From Pinus tabuliformis (lineage: Eukaryota > Streptophyta > Pinopsida > Pinales > Pinaceae): DNA of 64,000 nucleotides. Shown here one piece after another: positions 34,410-47,516 of the stretch (the first letter of the stretch is position 1; the number at the start of each line of letters is the position of its first letter). The stretch lies in the NCBI GenBank assembly GCA_031772625.1, contig CM062814.1, positions 819,834,757 to 819,898,756 of the forward strand, given 5' to 3'. The notes beneath the pieces are model-generated. The model did not search any database, was not told where the DNA came from, and saw nothing but the letters and a program-made list of their open reading frames with translations. The translations under genes and the position numbers were made by a program.

Positions 34410-35365
34410 TGTTGATTTGGGGTAGAACTGGATGTGTTCTAAGCCTCAAATTTTGCAGGGAGGCTTGGGAATAGGTATTCCAAAGAACCCAAAAAGTGTT
34501 TTGGGAAATTCCACCCACAAGTGATTTTATTAAAATAATTTCCTAAATCTAAACTTAGGAAAATTAAAATATTAATGGGTATTAATCTAACCAAGGGTGA
34601 AACTTCTAGAAAACGCCATGGATCAAGTCAAAACAATCCGAGTCTCTGATTATGTTTTAATCTAGGCCGTTGATTGCCCAACAAGAATATATAAGAAGGG
34701 ACTTGAGGATCATTTGGAAAATACACCAGGTAGATACTCAGTTGCCCAAGAGAAATCGATTTTCTCACTGGTCGAAGTTCGACAAGAGAAAATTGATTCA
34801 GAGGGAGTGTTGTAGGTGGAGAGACAGAGAGGGTCCAAATCAGTCAGTCAGGGATGAAGATACAGAGCAACAAAAGGAACATCATTGGGCAGATTGACGC
34901 TGGGAGAGGCAACACTGACTTGAATGACGCAGGCCAACCCAGAGGCTAGAGAAATTGATGCTAGGAAAACCAGAGAGATGTAGAGGCACAAAGAACCTCT
35001 CTCTCGGGTCAGACACTTGTTCAGGAAAGTCTATAAATATTTCTCAGTTCTATATTGCTGGGTGAAATTTTGTACATGTTGTTTTTTTTTCTGAAGAATA
35101 TTAAAACCCTCATTTGCTGCACTGATTTTCCCGCATTGGGTTTTTCCAGGGACAATTGTCCAAAAACAACTATGTCATTGTGTTTGTATATGTGCCAACA
35201 TTTTAATTACATTTAATTTCTGTAATGTTTTAATTGTGAAGGCTACAGTAGAATATGTTTCGATATTTGCTATAAGAATACAATAGATAACTTATCTCTA
35301 AAATAATAAGTAGAAGAAGTCATATTAATGACTGCAGTAGTATTTCAATTTTATAATTTTTCACA
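34410..35365 (+). repeat. 5' LTR of Copia A
   Basis: It starts TGTTGATTTGGGGTAG and ends TTTTTCACA just before the primer site. A TATAAATA box at 35032-35039 is the probable promoter. Confidence 0.92.
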
Positions 35366-35377
35366 TGGTGTCAGAGC
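35366..35377 (+). promoter_or_regulatory. Primer binding site of Copia A
   Basis: TGGTGTCAGAGC, one base different from the standard initiator-Met site, directly after the LTR. Confidence 0.88.
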
Positions 35378-35764
35378 TAACAGGGAAGCAGAAGAGAAAA
35401 GTCGGAAGATCCAATGCCGAGAAAAGAAGGGAATTCGAAATCCCTGCAAGGGTAGAAATTCAAATTTCCCAGAGGATTTAGCAGTTCAAACTAAAGAGAT
35501 TGGATTTCGTGGGAAAACTCTCTCTAAGTGAGTCTACAGAGAGGTAAGCCTTTTCCAGTCAAAATTCACCAGTGGTAGAAGGAACATGACAATAGAAGAC
35601 TCAACAAGGAGGATTAATTCAGGTGGGACACATTTTTTCCTACAACAGTTGCTAGGATAGGTTAGCGTTAGAAATTGACACAATATGGATACTCAAAATA
35701 TGCAAGATTTATCTACCATATTAGATGAATAATTCACATGCTTAGTTAATTCAGCATCAGCGCA

Positions 35765-35998
35765 TGTTTGGTACATTGATAGCGGGGCTTCAACTCATAT
35801 GGCTGGAGTACGAGAACATTTCTTGAGCTATCAAGAAGAACAGATGGACTTCCAAATAACTATGGGAAACAAAACGATGTGTTTTCCCGTAGGGAGAGGC
35901 ACCATAGCTTTTCAGACAGAAGCAGGGACCAACATCCGAGCCACCAATGTTCTGCATGTGCCAGGATTAGTGATGAATCTAATTTCAATGTCTTAGTT
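35765..35998 (+). pseudogene. Copia A protease
   Basis: WYIDSGASTHMAG gives the DSGAS aspartic protease motif. VLHVPGLVMNLISMS is the typical end of the domain. Fossil. Confidence 0.9.
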
Positions 35999-36109
35999 AT
36001 CGAACAAGGGATATGATGTATACTTCATTGGAAAGAAAGTATACGTTAAACATGCAGGCTAGAAGAGGAAAAAGAAAATTGGGGTTCGAAGCAACAAATG
36101 GTATAGGTT

Positions 36110-37070
36110 GCAGCTCGAATTTCCAATGGCACTGATATGCATAAACTATAATGGTGAGAAGGAGAGAAATTAATTATGGCACAGTTTAATGGGGCACTTA
36201 CACCATGGAGCATTGAGGATGCTCAGAGAGACTGTTATAGGGGTACCAGTCCTAAAAAGTGAACATGATGACTTATGCAGAGGTTGTGTACTAGGAAAGT
36301 ACACTAAAGAATCTTTTCCCAGAAGTAATAATAGAGCAAAGGATGTATTAGGATTAATACACTCAAACATTTGCAGTCCTATGTCCACAAGGGCTCTTAG
36401 TGGTGGCAAATACTTCATCACTTTTATCGATGATCACTCTAGAAAAACCTGGATCTATTTCTTAAAGACCAAGGATGAGGTCTTTGATCATTTCCGAGAG
36501 TTTAAGACTCTTGTTGAAAATGTGACAAGGAAAAAGATAAAGGTATTGCGTTCAAATAATGATGGAGAATATACAAACAAGGATTTCACAGATTTCTGCG
36601 CAAAGGAGGGCATCAAAATAGAGTGGACAACTCCTTATAATCCAGAGCAGAATGGAGTGGTAAAACGGATGAACTGAACTATTGTTGGGGAAGCCAAGGC
36701 CATGTTGTATGATCAGGATCTACCTAAGTATCTATGGGTAGAAGCTTGCAACACGACAATATATATTCAGAATTTAACTCCTCATAAAGCATTGGGGAAG
36801 AGAATGCCCGAAGGAGTATTCACAGGGAAGAAGCTATAAGTCAATCATCTCAGGATATTTGGAAGCGTGGCTTATTGCCACATTCCAGATGAGAAGCGCA
36901 ACAAAATAGATCAAACTGTAGAGAAGGGGTATCTCATGTTATACAATGAAACCTCAAAGGCATATAAAATCTACATTCCAGGCAGCAAGAAGATTGTAGT
37001 AAGACGAGATGCAAAGTTTATGGAAGATAGAGCCTTCAGAAAATCTCGTGAAATGATTGCAGAAGATTAG
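36110..37070 (+). pseudogene. Copia A pre-integrase and integrase
   Basis: MGHLHHGALRML...CRGCVLGKYT is the HHCC zinc-binding part. FITFIDDHSRKTWIYFLK and LRSNNDGEYTNKDF carry the catalytic Asp region, and TPYNPEQNGVVKR the Glu region. The 36867-37070 frame holds the C-terminal part. Fossil. Confidence 0.9.
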
Positions 37071-37399
37071 TCAGGAGACGTTCTGTTAGTCCAAGAGCAG
37101 CAGGGGCGGAAAGAAGTACAGGAAGGAGAACATACACTTGGGACAAGTACAATGACCAGTACCAGTGTTTCCTTAGAGGGAGGAAATGCAGATTCTTCTC
37201 AACAAACAAAACAACAAATTCATGAGGAAGAATTGGTTGAGCCTCCCACCACCAGTGGTAGAATGAGCAGAGGAGTGTGGCAAACACTAAGGGATGCATA
37301 TGAGTTTGTTGGAGCTCCTAGAGCCGAGAAGAGGCTACGCAAACAACCAAATATATACCAAGCATTGATAGCACAAGTTGGAGAACTCTCTAGCTTTCA

Positions 37400-38320
37400 G
37401 GAAGTTGTTCAACACCAAGTATGGGTGTATGCCATGGTGGAAGAGTACAGATCCATCATGATGAATGATGTTTGGGAAGTAGTACCTAGACCAAAAAATA
37501 GATCAGTTATAGGTTCATGATGGATCTACAAGATCAAGTATGCTGTAAATGACAACATAGAGAAGTACAAGGCAAGGTTCGTGGCAAATGGGTATGCTTA
37601 GAAAGAAGGGATAGACTATGAAGAGACCTTCGCCCCAGTTGCTTGTTACACCTCTATTAGATTTGTTATATCCCTAGCAGCTCAAATGGGATGGGAGATT
37701 CACCAGATGGAAGTCAAGACAACATTATTGAACGGGGTGATAGAAGAAGACGTGTATATAGAACAGCCCGAAGGCTTCGAAACTCATGAGAAGAAGTCTC
37801 ATGTTTGCAGGTTAAAGAAAGCCCTATATGGGCTCAAGCAGGCACCTAGAGCATGGTATGGTCGAATTGATAGTTACTTGCAACAATTGAGATTTGTCAA
37901 GAGTGATGTTGATTCCAATCTCTACTATTTATTGGTAGAGAATGAGCCACTTGTTTTGGTACTATATGTAGATGACCTGTTTTTAACTAGATCATCTACG
38001 CTCATCCAGGACTGTAAGAAGAATCTTGAAGTCGAATTCGACATGAAGGACTTGGGATTGATGCATTATTTTCTGGGGTTGGAAGTTTGGCAGAGGAATG
38101 GGAAGATCTTCCATGGTCAAGGAAGATATGCTACAAAGATTTTGAAGAGATTCAGAATGCAGGATTGACGACCCATGGCTACTCCCATGATCACCAACTG
38201 GAAGAAAATAGATGCATAAGAGGATAAAGAAGTAGATCCCACCTTGTACAAACATCTCATTGGGTCGCTTATGCATCTGGTCAACACTAGGCTAGGCATT
38301 TGTTTTGCGGTCAACACTCT
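37400..38320 (+). pseudogene. Copia A reverse transcriptase
   Basis: MVEEYRSIMMNDVWEVVPRP starts the domain. ALYGLKQAPRAWYGRID, LVLYVDDLFLT (catalytic YVDD) and DLGLMHYFLGLEV follow in order. Fossil. Confidence 0.92.
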
Positions 38321-38329
38321 TAGTTAGTT

Positions 38330-38890
38330 CATGGTGGAACCAAAAAGGGTGCATTGGGAAACAACTAGACACATACTTAGGTATGTACGAGGAACAATCA
38401 GATATGTGTTAAAGTACTCTAGAGGAGAGGATATCAGCTTGAATGGGTTCACCGATGCATATTGGGTAGGTAATTCAGTAGACCGAAAAAGTTCCTCTGG
38501 TACTGTTCCAGTGTTGGATTAGGGATGATATCCTGGTGCAGCAGGAAGTAGAAATTGGTAGCACTAAGTTCAATAAAAGCAGAACATATAGCAACCAACA
38601 TAGCTACGTGCGAAACCATATGGCTCAGAAAATTGCTTCTGAGCCTATTCAGGAAAAGGATGGAGGCGACCAAGGTTTACCGTGATAATGAAAGTTGCAT
38701 CAAACTCTCTAATAATCTAGTATTTCATGATTGGTTGAAACATATAGATATCCGTTGTCATTTTATCAGAGGCTGTGTTTAGCGTGGGATAATACAACTA
38801 CAGTATGTTCCCATAGGAGAGCAGGTGGACGATATAATCACAAAGGCTCTTGGAAGAGCTAAGTTTACTCAGTTGAGAGAGCAGTTGGTT
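38330..38890 (+). pseudogene. Copia A RNase H
   Basis: TRHILRYVRGTIRY, then an ALSSIKAEHIA block (usual AEYMA) and YRDNESCIKLSNNLVFHDW with H-I-D-I-R-C-H-F. The following 38910-39160 is CAG/GTAG-rich non-coding DNA before the purine tract. Fossil. Confidence 0.9.
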
Positions 38891-39164
38891 ATGGTTGAAA
38901 ATCTGTTTCAGTAGTAGGAACAGGATGTAGTGCAGATGCAGTGTTGGGTGGCAGGACTAGCAACAACACAGATGCAAAGGGATATGCAGTACAGATGTAG
39001 CATTGATAGTGGCAGTGTCCAAGGAAATAGTACAGTAGCAATAGTAGTGCAGTAGTTAATGGACAACATGTCAGGCATCATCAGCGCAGAGACGATGCTT
39101 CAGAGTCAGAGAAGTAGGCAGAGAGGTAGTGTATTGCTAGAGCACATTCCTCGCTAAGAGGGAG

Positions 39165-40155
39165 TGTTGATTTGGGGTAGCACCAGATGTGATCTAAGCT
39201 TGAAATTTTGTAGGGAGGCTTGGGCACAGGTATTCCAAAGAACCCATAAAGCGTTTTGGGAGATTCCACTCAGAAGTGATTTTATTAAAATAATTAATAT
39301 TTTTAATGGGGTTCCTAAGTCTAAACTTAGGAAAATTAAAATATTAATTGGTATTAATCTAATCAGGGGTGAAACTTCTAGAAAAAGCCATGGATCAAGT
39401 CAAAACGATCAGAGCCTCTGATTATGTTTTAATCTAGGCCATTGATTGCCCAACAAGAAGATATAAGAAGGGACTTGAGGGTCATTTGGAAAATACACCA
39501 GGTAGATATTCAGTTTCCCAAGAGAAATCAATTTTCTCATTGGTCGAAGTTCGGCAAGAGAAAATCGATTTAGAGGGAGAGTTGCAGGTGGAGGAGAGAT
39601 AGAGAGGGTTCAACATCAGTTAGGGAAACATGGATGAAGACACAAAGCAACAAAAGGAACAACATTGGGCAGATTGACGTTGGGAGAGCCAGTGCTGACC
39701 TAAGCAACGCAAGCATTGTGCAAGCCAGCCCAAAGGCCAGAGAAATTGATGCTGGGCAAGCTAGAGAGATGCAGAGGCACAAGGAACCTCTCTCTCAGGT
39801 TAGACACTTCTTCAAGAATGTCTCTAAATATTTCTCAGTTTTGTACAACTGGGTGAAATTTTCTAGATGTTGATTTTTTGTTGAAGAATAATAAAACTCT
39901 CATTTGTTGCATCGGTTTTCCTGCATCGGGTTTTTCCAAGGACAATTGTCCAAAAATAAATGTGTGATTGTGTTTGTATATGTGCCAACATTTTACTTAC
40001 ATTTAATTTCTGCAATGTTTTAATTATGAGGGCTGCAATAGAATATGTTTCGATATTCGCTGTAAGAATACAATAGATAACTTAACTCTGAATTAATAAG
40101 TAGAAGACGTCATATTAATCACTGCAATAGGATTTCCATTTTAGAAATTTTCACT
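39165..40155 (+). repeat. 3' LTR of Copia A
   Basis: It begins TGTTGATTTGGGGTAG after a GCTAAGAGGGAG purine tract and is followed by the AATGT target duplication. It is slightly longer than the 5' LTR because of small insertions. Confidence 0.92.
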
Positions 40156-40460
40156 AATGTAACTAGTGTCAACCTTTATAATGTAATGTAATTTCTTCAT
40201 CAGAAATATTTATTATATTCATTATTATTATTATTTTATTTTTGGACGAAGCATGTTCTTCATGATTATAGAGTCAAAAAGTAAAAAATAATTTATCATG
40301 AGTAAAAAAGAAAAATTTATTTGAGTCAAGTCCCATTTGGTCTTTTGTAAATAAAACAAAAATAATTTTATATTAAGTCAAAGTACTCCAAATTTTCAAG
40401 TCAGCCCTCCTTGGAACAAGTCGGCTTGGATCTCCAAGAGCCACCCATTCGATCTCCTCG

Positions 40461-40463
<3 letters not shown>

Positions 40464-40529
<66 letters not shown>
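40464..40529. repeat. (AT)n(AG)n compound microsatellite
   Basis: About 15 AT units then about 17 AG units inside R3; a similar CT/TA run sits at the edge of R2. Confidence 0.95.
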
Positions 40530-40531
<2 letters not shown>

Positions 40532-41515
40532 AATTTGATCACTTTGAAGGACACTTAAGAGTTATCATCATACACATATTCTATATCTAAACTAATGAAG
40601 CGAAAGGATGAAGAAGAAGGGAAGGAAGAACTCGCACATGTGGAAGATTTTTTGTGAGGAAAGGGCCGAATTTCAGAGCTTATTATAGGCTTGAAATTTC
40701 ATGAGCGAGATTTTAAGAAGGCCAAAATTTTCAGTTGTGAGATTTCAGGAAGATGACTAGTTTAACCTATGTTGACTTTGACTTTGAAGGTGTTAGAAAT
40801 GTAACTAGGTTCATTCTTCATAATGACATGTGTAATTATGATTTTATGTACTTAATGAAAAGAAAATAAATTTATTACTGTAAGTCTTGAGGCATGGGTT
40901 TCATGCTCAAGAGAATTTATTTTATAGGTCAAGCACCCATTGAGTGCTTCTAGGTTTGTTATAAAGTCATTGAGTCATTGTCATGTATGAATGACCCATT
41001 TGGGCATGTTACATATTGTAAAGGAAAATTTATTGAGTCATAATCAAGTCAAAAGACCCTCCAAGACCTTGTCATGGCACAAAGTTCAAGTCAGCCTAAG
41101 GAAACTTATAGTTGGCCTAAAGGAAGCAATTTGACCCTATGTGAAGCCTATATAAAGAATACCTCAGCCTCATTTGGAAGACACACTCTCACTCACACAA
41201 GTTCAATCATAGAGATAAAAAAAAGTGCGAAGAAGAGGAGATCAAAGGAAGGAGAAGAAGTTGAAGTTTTGGGTCTTGTTTTGGGATACTTCTCTCCACA
41301 CGCGCGAAGGAATTAGGGCACATTTTATTGTAGTGAAGTTGAGTTACAAAAGTGAAGTTACGTCACCAAGAATAATTGTTATGGAAGCTGAATGCTCTAG
41401 GAGAGAGAATGTACCTAAGCGAAGAAGAGAAGTTGCAGTTGCAGTTTCCGGGCAAGTCGAAGTTGCAATTTCTGGGCAAGTTGAAGGTGCAATTGCAAGA
41501 TAGGCCGAAGATGCT

Positions 41516-42774
41516 TGTAACATCCCCAATTTTGTGAGCATGGGAGTCACTAAGGAATTCTACCCAATTTTAGTAATATTAATTAAAAATGGGCAAATAT
41601 TATTTGAGAAAGGTGGCTAGTATTACTTTATCGGAGAATAGCGGAAAATTATTATTTTATTAAATGGTGGCAAAAGTGACTTAGTAGAAAATGACCCCCC
41701 ACCAATAAAATAATATTCAAAAAAAAAATTCTAGAGGAAAGAGGAGAAATTATAAAAGCAGGATGGACTCATTTTGTGGATTATCTTCTACATTTGCAAA
41801 CAAACGCTCACTTGTATGCTTTGCTGTTTAGCAAGTCTACCGGCTGTTTAGCCACGAATCTCTCACGCGGGAGATTCAACCTCTACTTTGGGGGACCATT
41901 TGTGCCCGCCCTAGGGAGGCTGTTCTACAGGAGATTTCAGGGAGTCAGGGGCAGCAACACACATCAGTCACCAATGCAGAGAGAGGGAAGTGCATATTTC
42001 TGGGCAACCAAAAAACACACAAAGGGAACTGAAGATCAGTAGGGAAATCATTGCTTGTCGGGAGATCCGAGAGCTGAGGAGCCAACATAGAGAAGGCATT
42101 TTCGCTGGAGTTTGCAGCTAGATGAGCCAGCTACCAACAATTTGCATTTCCGAGCAGAGGGACAACACAAAGGCCACCCAATAGAAATTCGTGGTGTTTA
42201 GGGAGAAATTGATCTTGGCTAAGAGTCATCGGGGTAGTGAGGAGTTGGATAGTAGGGGTAAATCCAATGTTTTGGAGGAGTTTGCAGAGGGATTTACAGG
42301 CAGTTTGCAGCAGGTCAAATTTAGCAGCCATATCTGGGGGTGAGGCTTCAAGGGGGTCGAAAATCAAAAGTCAAAACCAGCCAAATTCCCTTCTGGGTTT
42401 TTCTAGGTTTTGGCCAAGGAGTCCGGGGTTAAAAGTACACAATTTTCTGGGTGGTTTTAGTGCATTTTCTAGCGAGTTCAAGTTCAATAATGCAACGGTT
42501 TTCTGGGAAGCACAGTGCAGATTGGTGCAACAACTGGGCAGCCTTCAGCTCAGCCATTTTCCTACCTGGGTTTGGTCTTGCTTGTCCATTGAGACAAGCC
42601 CAGGTGCACCATTCCACTATATATTGTATTTGGCTTGCAAAATTATAATAAAATGGCTCAAAAGTTCTTCATTTGCAGTTTTTCTATGGGTGCTTAATGA
42701 ATATTTCGTTTTTGTATTTTGATCCATAGGATAATTTCTATTATCACTTGTATTTCCTATTTAGGAACATTACA
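41516..42774 (+). repeat. 5' LTR of G2
   Basis: 1259 bp, TGTAACATCCCC...ATTACA. A TATAAAAG box at 41751 is the likely promoter. Confidence 0.93.
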
Positions 42775-42775
42775 G

Positions 42776-42786
42776 TGGTATCAGAT
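42776..42786 (+). promoter_or_regulatory. Primer binding site of G2
   Basis: TGGTATCAGAT, initiator-Met type, one base after the LTR end. Confidence 0.85.
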
Positions 42787-42864
42787 TATGATCTTGGCCA
42801 GCTGTGGGGGATCCAACAAGTTCATGGAGGATTTGGCCATGCATTCATAGTGAGTGGTGAATGT

Positions 42865-43270
42865 ATGGGCACTCCGATGACACCGAAAGGGAAGAGTACA
42901 CAAGGGGGAGTGAGTATCAGTGAGGGAAAAATGATCCTCACCCACTTTGATGGTTTAACTAGGGTTTCTGTCAGAAAATGGGTACAAGAATTGGACACAT
43001 ATTTCCGGATAAACCCCATGAGGGGGGCAAAAGCTATTATACATGCCACTTTGCACTTGGATGGAGATGCTATGGAATGGTGGTATTGAGGCTGATCCCT
43101 TTGGGTCATGTACACATCACATCCTACAAAGAGTTCACACAGAGGCTCGTGGAGATATTTGACCAAAAGGACACTAGACCCCCTCAAAGGGAGTGGATAG
43201 GACGAGGAAAGCTAGAGAATGAGACCAGGACGCATTTCTATTGGTGGAGGTCGGGATTTAGATGTTAGAA
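42865..43270 (+). pseudogene. G2 gag-like region
   Basis: THFDGLTRVSVRKWVQELDT, then YFRINPM and HLDGDAMEWWY, the retrotransposon gag core (FDG...W...YF...L.G.A..WW). A further frame at 42978-43268 overlaps it (KLENETRTHFYWW). Fossil. Confidence 0.85.
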
Positions 43271-44333
43271 GTTCAAGGAGGGGGTTGAGCAAGAGGCCAC
43301 ACATGATGGTGAGGGGCACATCGATATACCCGATGTGGTGCAAGAGTCACCATTGTTGGAGGCCTCTTTGGTAGCTCCAGCTGACACCTCGGTTGAGGGA
43401 GTAAAGCATAGACTTGGAAGGACATCTATTGATGAGATGGAAAAAATTGATGAGGTACCCAGTGCTATGACCCAGTTTCTAGACGATGGTCACTCATAAC
43501 AGGTTGATGAGGTGCCTGGAGGCATACTTGTCATTGAGGAGGTACCAGAAGAGGCAGAGGGGTCTAGAGCGGTGACCGAGTTTACAGAGGATAACCACCC
43601 TCCACAGTGTCATTAGTTCTGGGCTAGCCTTCTAGCGTTGAGAAAGAAGGCCACGATAGTGTGAGAGGCCATTCTACAACAGAACGAGGAGTTGGAGGGC
43701 ATGAGAGCAGTTTGTGCTAAGTTAGTGGCCAAACTGACTCGTGTTGGGGAACAATTGGGTTCCCTAATGGTTTAGTTGGAGTGCCCATTGGAATGATGGG
43801 GAAACCCTACTCAGACATTACAGGCTGGTAGCACTAGTAGGTTACCACTACACATTGTAGAGGGAGAGGCAAAGTCACCTTGTCATATATTATGTGTTGA
43901 CCAGGATGGTGAGATGAGGTGACATGAGTTGTGCAAGGTGCATCCTTGGCAGGATGGAGGGTTAGTTACATGTACGGGAGTTTATGCTCTCGATCCTTCC
44001 CTTAGGGTTGGATGGCGAGAGATATTGAGTTGGTGTCTGGTAGAGTTGGCCAGGAGGTTAGATGCATCCATGGCCACAACTCCGTGAAGGTTATGGATTA
44101 CCAAAGGGGCTCGAGGGCCAGACTGTTGTTGGGATCTAGGTGGGATTCTCCATCACATCGTGGAGTCAGTAGGTCATGGTAGCAGCGACGTGATGGACTC
44201 GGTGGTTGGGTGTACACACCTTTTCATATCCCCTTTAGAGTTCTTGATAACACTAGTGACATGATGGATTGGCAGAGGAGCAGGCAGATTTCATGAGTTG
44301 TCATGACATGTTGGGCATACATGGCATTATAGG

Positions 44334-46278
44334 ATGATTAGCCTACTTTGGCAGGAGGTGGTAGGAGGAGGTGGCATCAACAGGCCACCAGACATGGTAT
44401 TGTATGGAGATGGTGCTCTCTCATCGGTATATTGGACACCAAAGCTACTGAGGATAGGCTCAGTAGTGTTATTCACGTTAGCATGTAAAGATTTAGGCCA
44501 CTTAGGTCTATCTGGGCATATGATGAAATATAGCTCACATCGTGGAGGTCTTACCAACAGAGTGGTAGTAGAGATGGTGACCCTGACAGGATGCAGGAGG
44601 ATGCCTATGGACTCAGTCTTAGACCTTGATATCCAGGGGTGTATAGGGGTATGCAACGGTGCACAACAATATGCGGAGGAGCACGAAGGTGTGCAGTGGT
44701 GTGTAGGGTTGCATCATGGTGTAGGAGGAGTGGTTCACATATTAATGCATTCCCTCATAGAGTGACAGACACATCAATACAAGAGGGATACCAGTTGATC
44801 CAAGATGATGTAGCAGCATGTAGCAGGGTCCGGTGGTGCATAGAGATGTGTGATTGGGTGCAGTTGTATGCCAGGAGACACGAGGATACATGGTTATATG
44901 CAGTAGTGTGTGAGGTTGCACTGCAGACAGAGGGAGTGCTACTAGTAGGGAGATTCCTTGACGAGGATGTTAGGCATGTCATTGGGGTGGACATACCTAG
45001 GTTGGGAGAGAAAATCAGTCACAGGATGGGTCGGGAGCATCCACATGGGTTCTTGATCATACTCATTGGAACCCACACATCTTCCACTCATTGGAACCAT
45101 GTGTAGTTGAGGGGAGCCTTGTTGTGTTCGATCCAGGCCCATATTGTGGATAGCAAGACTTGCGAGATTTTCTTGAGACAACGCTATAAGATTCAGTACC
45201 TCAAGGGAATGATAGATATTCTATAGTGGAGGAGCAAGGTTGGCGCGCGAGTTGACAACCATAGGTTGGGAGATGAGGTGATATTCTGAAAGGGTGGCAT
45301 ATCGTTCATCACTGAGCTTACACCTGGGGAGCTGGTCATGGGGGAGACATGTGCCACTCTTTCCACAGGGCATGTCGGGATCCTGCATGAGCAGAGGATA
45401 CCATGTATGATTGAGGAAATTTTCCAGTGGGTGTCCGGGCTCCAGACATTGTATTGGCACATTATCGAGAGGGTGGGTGGCAGACTTAGTGGTGATGGTT
45501 GGCAGGAGCAGGATGGATCCACATACATTGATTCGATTGTGAGTATCAAAAACCCATCTATTGGTTGCATTCAGGGGGTAGCTATTTGACACTTGCAGTT
45601 TTCAGAGGTCATCAGTAATATGAAGTGGCAAGAACATGGCAGTTTAGCATGCATTAAATTAGTTCATGATATATGGAGCATATATATTGATTTCATGCAG
45701 GGACTAGAGATGAGGCATGGATGGATTCCAACAGTTTTTAGAGCTATGTCGCAATAGGTCTGGCTATGGGATCCGGGGATTCAGTTGGTTGATATATCAC
45801 TCTATCTCATGATGAGCAAAGTCATGGAAAAGAGTGATCTAGTTCACTCTTCGGTTGACACATGGGGGTTTGTGGAGGCCTTCATCGTATGGAGAGGTAG
45901 GTTTTCCCTATTGCTGCACAGGTTTGGGGTTACCTTTGGATGGGTAGGCTTTGGCATCATGGAGATGCATGGGCATGATGTATTTGACATTTGTCAGTAT
46001 TTCACTATTGGGTTTCAGGAGAGGAGGATACAATATGTGCATGATGGGCAGTTAGTTGTAATCAGAGTGGCGCAGCGTCGACATGGTGGCATCTTTTTGA
46101 GATTATCATGGGACCCTGGTATCGAGGGATTCATTTATGATAGGATGGTGTAGGGATTCAAGGTGACTCAGTGGCACATTTGGGACCTCGGTATTATTTG
46201 CAGTGACAGTTTGGTCAGCAGAGAGAGAGTGCTTGTTCGAGCATTGCTTGAGGACAAGCAATTTTTGGCGGGGAGGAC
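44334..46278 (+). other. G2 internal frames of unknown kind
   Basis: Several + strand frames without a recognisable domain: 44334-44765, 44639-45106, 45338-45589 and 45785-46153. The last is Gly/Arg/His-rich with FVEAFIVWRGRFSLLLHRFG and VFDICQYFTIGFQ. It runs towards a segment ALLEDKQFLAGR just before the purine tract, a position where Gypsy polyproteins end. Fossil; no function proposed. Confidence 0.4.
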
Positions 46279-47516
46279 TGTAATATCCCCAATTTTGTGA
46301 GCATGGGAGTCACTAAGGAATTTTACCCAATTTTAGTAATATTAATTAAAAAGGGGAAAATATTATTGGAGAAAGGTGGCTAGCACTACTTTATCGGAGA
46401 ATAACGACAAATTATTATTTTATTAAATGGTGGCAAAAGTGACTTAGTAGAAAATTCCCCCCACCAATAAAATAATATTAAAAAAAATTCTATAGGAATG
46501 AGGAGAAATTATAAAAGGAGGATGGACTCATTTTGTGGATTATCTTCTACATTTGCAAACAAACACTCACTTGTATGCTTTGCTGTTTAGCAAGTCTACT
46601 GGCTGTTTAGCGACGAATCTCTCACGTGGGAGATTCAACCTCTACTTTCGGGGACCATTCTTGCCCGCCCTAGGGAGGCTATTCTACAGGAGAATTCAAG
46701 GAGTTAGGGGCAGCAACACACATTAGTCACCAGCACAGAGAGAGGGAAGTGTGTATTTCTAGGCAACCAGAAAACGTGCAAAGGGAATTAAAGATCACCA
46801 GGGGACTCATTTCTTGTCGGGAGATCCGGGAGATGAGTAGGAAGCATAGACAAGGCATTTTCACTAGAGTTTGCAGCTAGCTGAGCTAACTACCAGCAAT
46901 TCACATTTATGAGCAGAGGGACAACGCAGAGGCGAACCAACAGAAATTCGTGGTGTTTGGAGAGCAGCTGATCTTGGCTAAGTGTCAACCGGGTAGTTGG
47001 GAGTTGGATAGCAAGGGTAAATCCAACATTTTGGAGGAGTTTGCAGGAAGTTTACAACAGGTCAGATTTGGTAGCCATATTTGGGATGCTCTGAGGGGGT
47101 CGAAAATAAAAATTCAAAACCAACCAAATTCCCTTTTGGGTTTTTCTGGGTTTTGGACAAGGAGTCCGGGTTAAAAGCACACAATTTTCTGGGCGGTTTT
47201 AGTGCACTTTCTAACCAGTCGAATTTTAGTAGTGCAACTGTTTTCTGGGCAGCACAATGCAGATTTGTGCAGCAGCTGGGCAACCTTCAACTCATCCATT
47301 TTCCTACCTGGGTTTGGTCCTAATTATCCATTAAGATAAGCCCAGGTGCACCATTCCACTATATATTGTATTTGGCTTGCAAAATTATAATAAAATGGCT
47401 CAGAAGTTCTTCATTTGTAGTTTTTCTGTGGTTGCTTAATGAATATTTCGTTTTTGTATTTTGCTACATAGGATAATTTCTATTATCACTTGCGTTTCCT
47501 ATTTAGGAACATTACA
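46279..47516 (+). repeat. 3' LTR of G2
   Basis: TGTAATATCCCC...ATTACA, 1238 bp, aligning to the 5' LTR throughout, with small indels. Confidence 0.93.

Larger units (their letters stand above)
34410..40155 (+). mobile_element. Copia A, both LTRs and target duplication, gag mostly missing
   Basis: LTRs at 34410-35365 and 39165-40155, with a 5-bp target duplication AATGT (34405-34409 and 40156-40160). The primer site is at 35366 and the purine tract ends at 39164. Protease, integrase, RT and RNase H follow in Copia order, but only about 400 bp separate primer site and protease, so most of gag is absent. LTR ends compared by eye differ at roughly one site in ten, which indicates an old insertion. 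Broken, with several breaks. Confidence 0.93.
41516..47516 (+). mobile_element. Non-autonomous Gypsy-like LTR element G2
   Basis: LTRs at 41516-42774 and 46279-47516, with a perfect target duplication ATGCT (41511-41515 and 47517-47521). The primer site is at 42776 and a purine tract lies at 46266-46278. The 3.5-kb interior holds a Gypsy-type gag region near 42865-43270, then frames I do not recognise. No protease, RT, RNase H or integrase motif is visible. The LTR starts differ at about 6% by eye. The coding parts are broken. Confidence 0.92.

Noticed and set aside
42237-42722. 161-residue + frame
   Set aside because: It lies wholly in the 5' LTR of G2, and the 3' LTR copy does not keep it.
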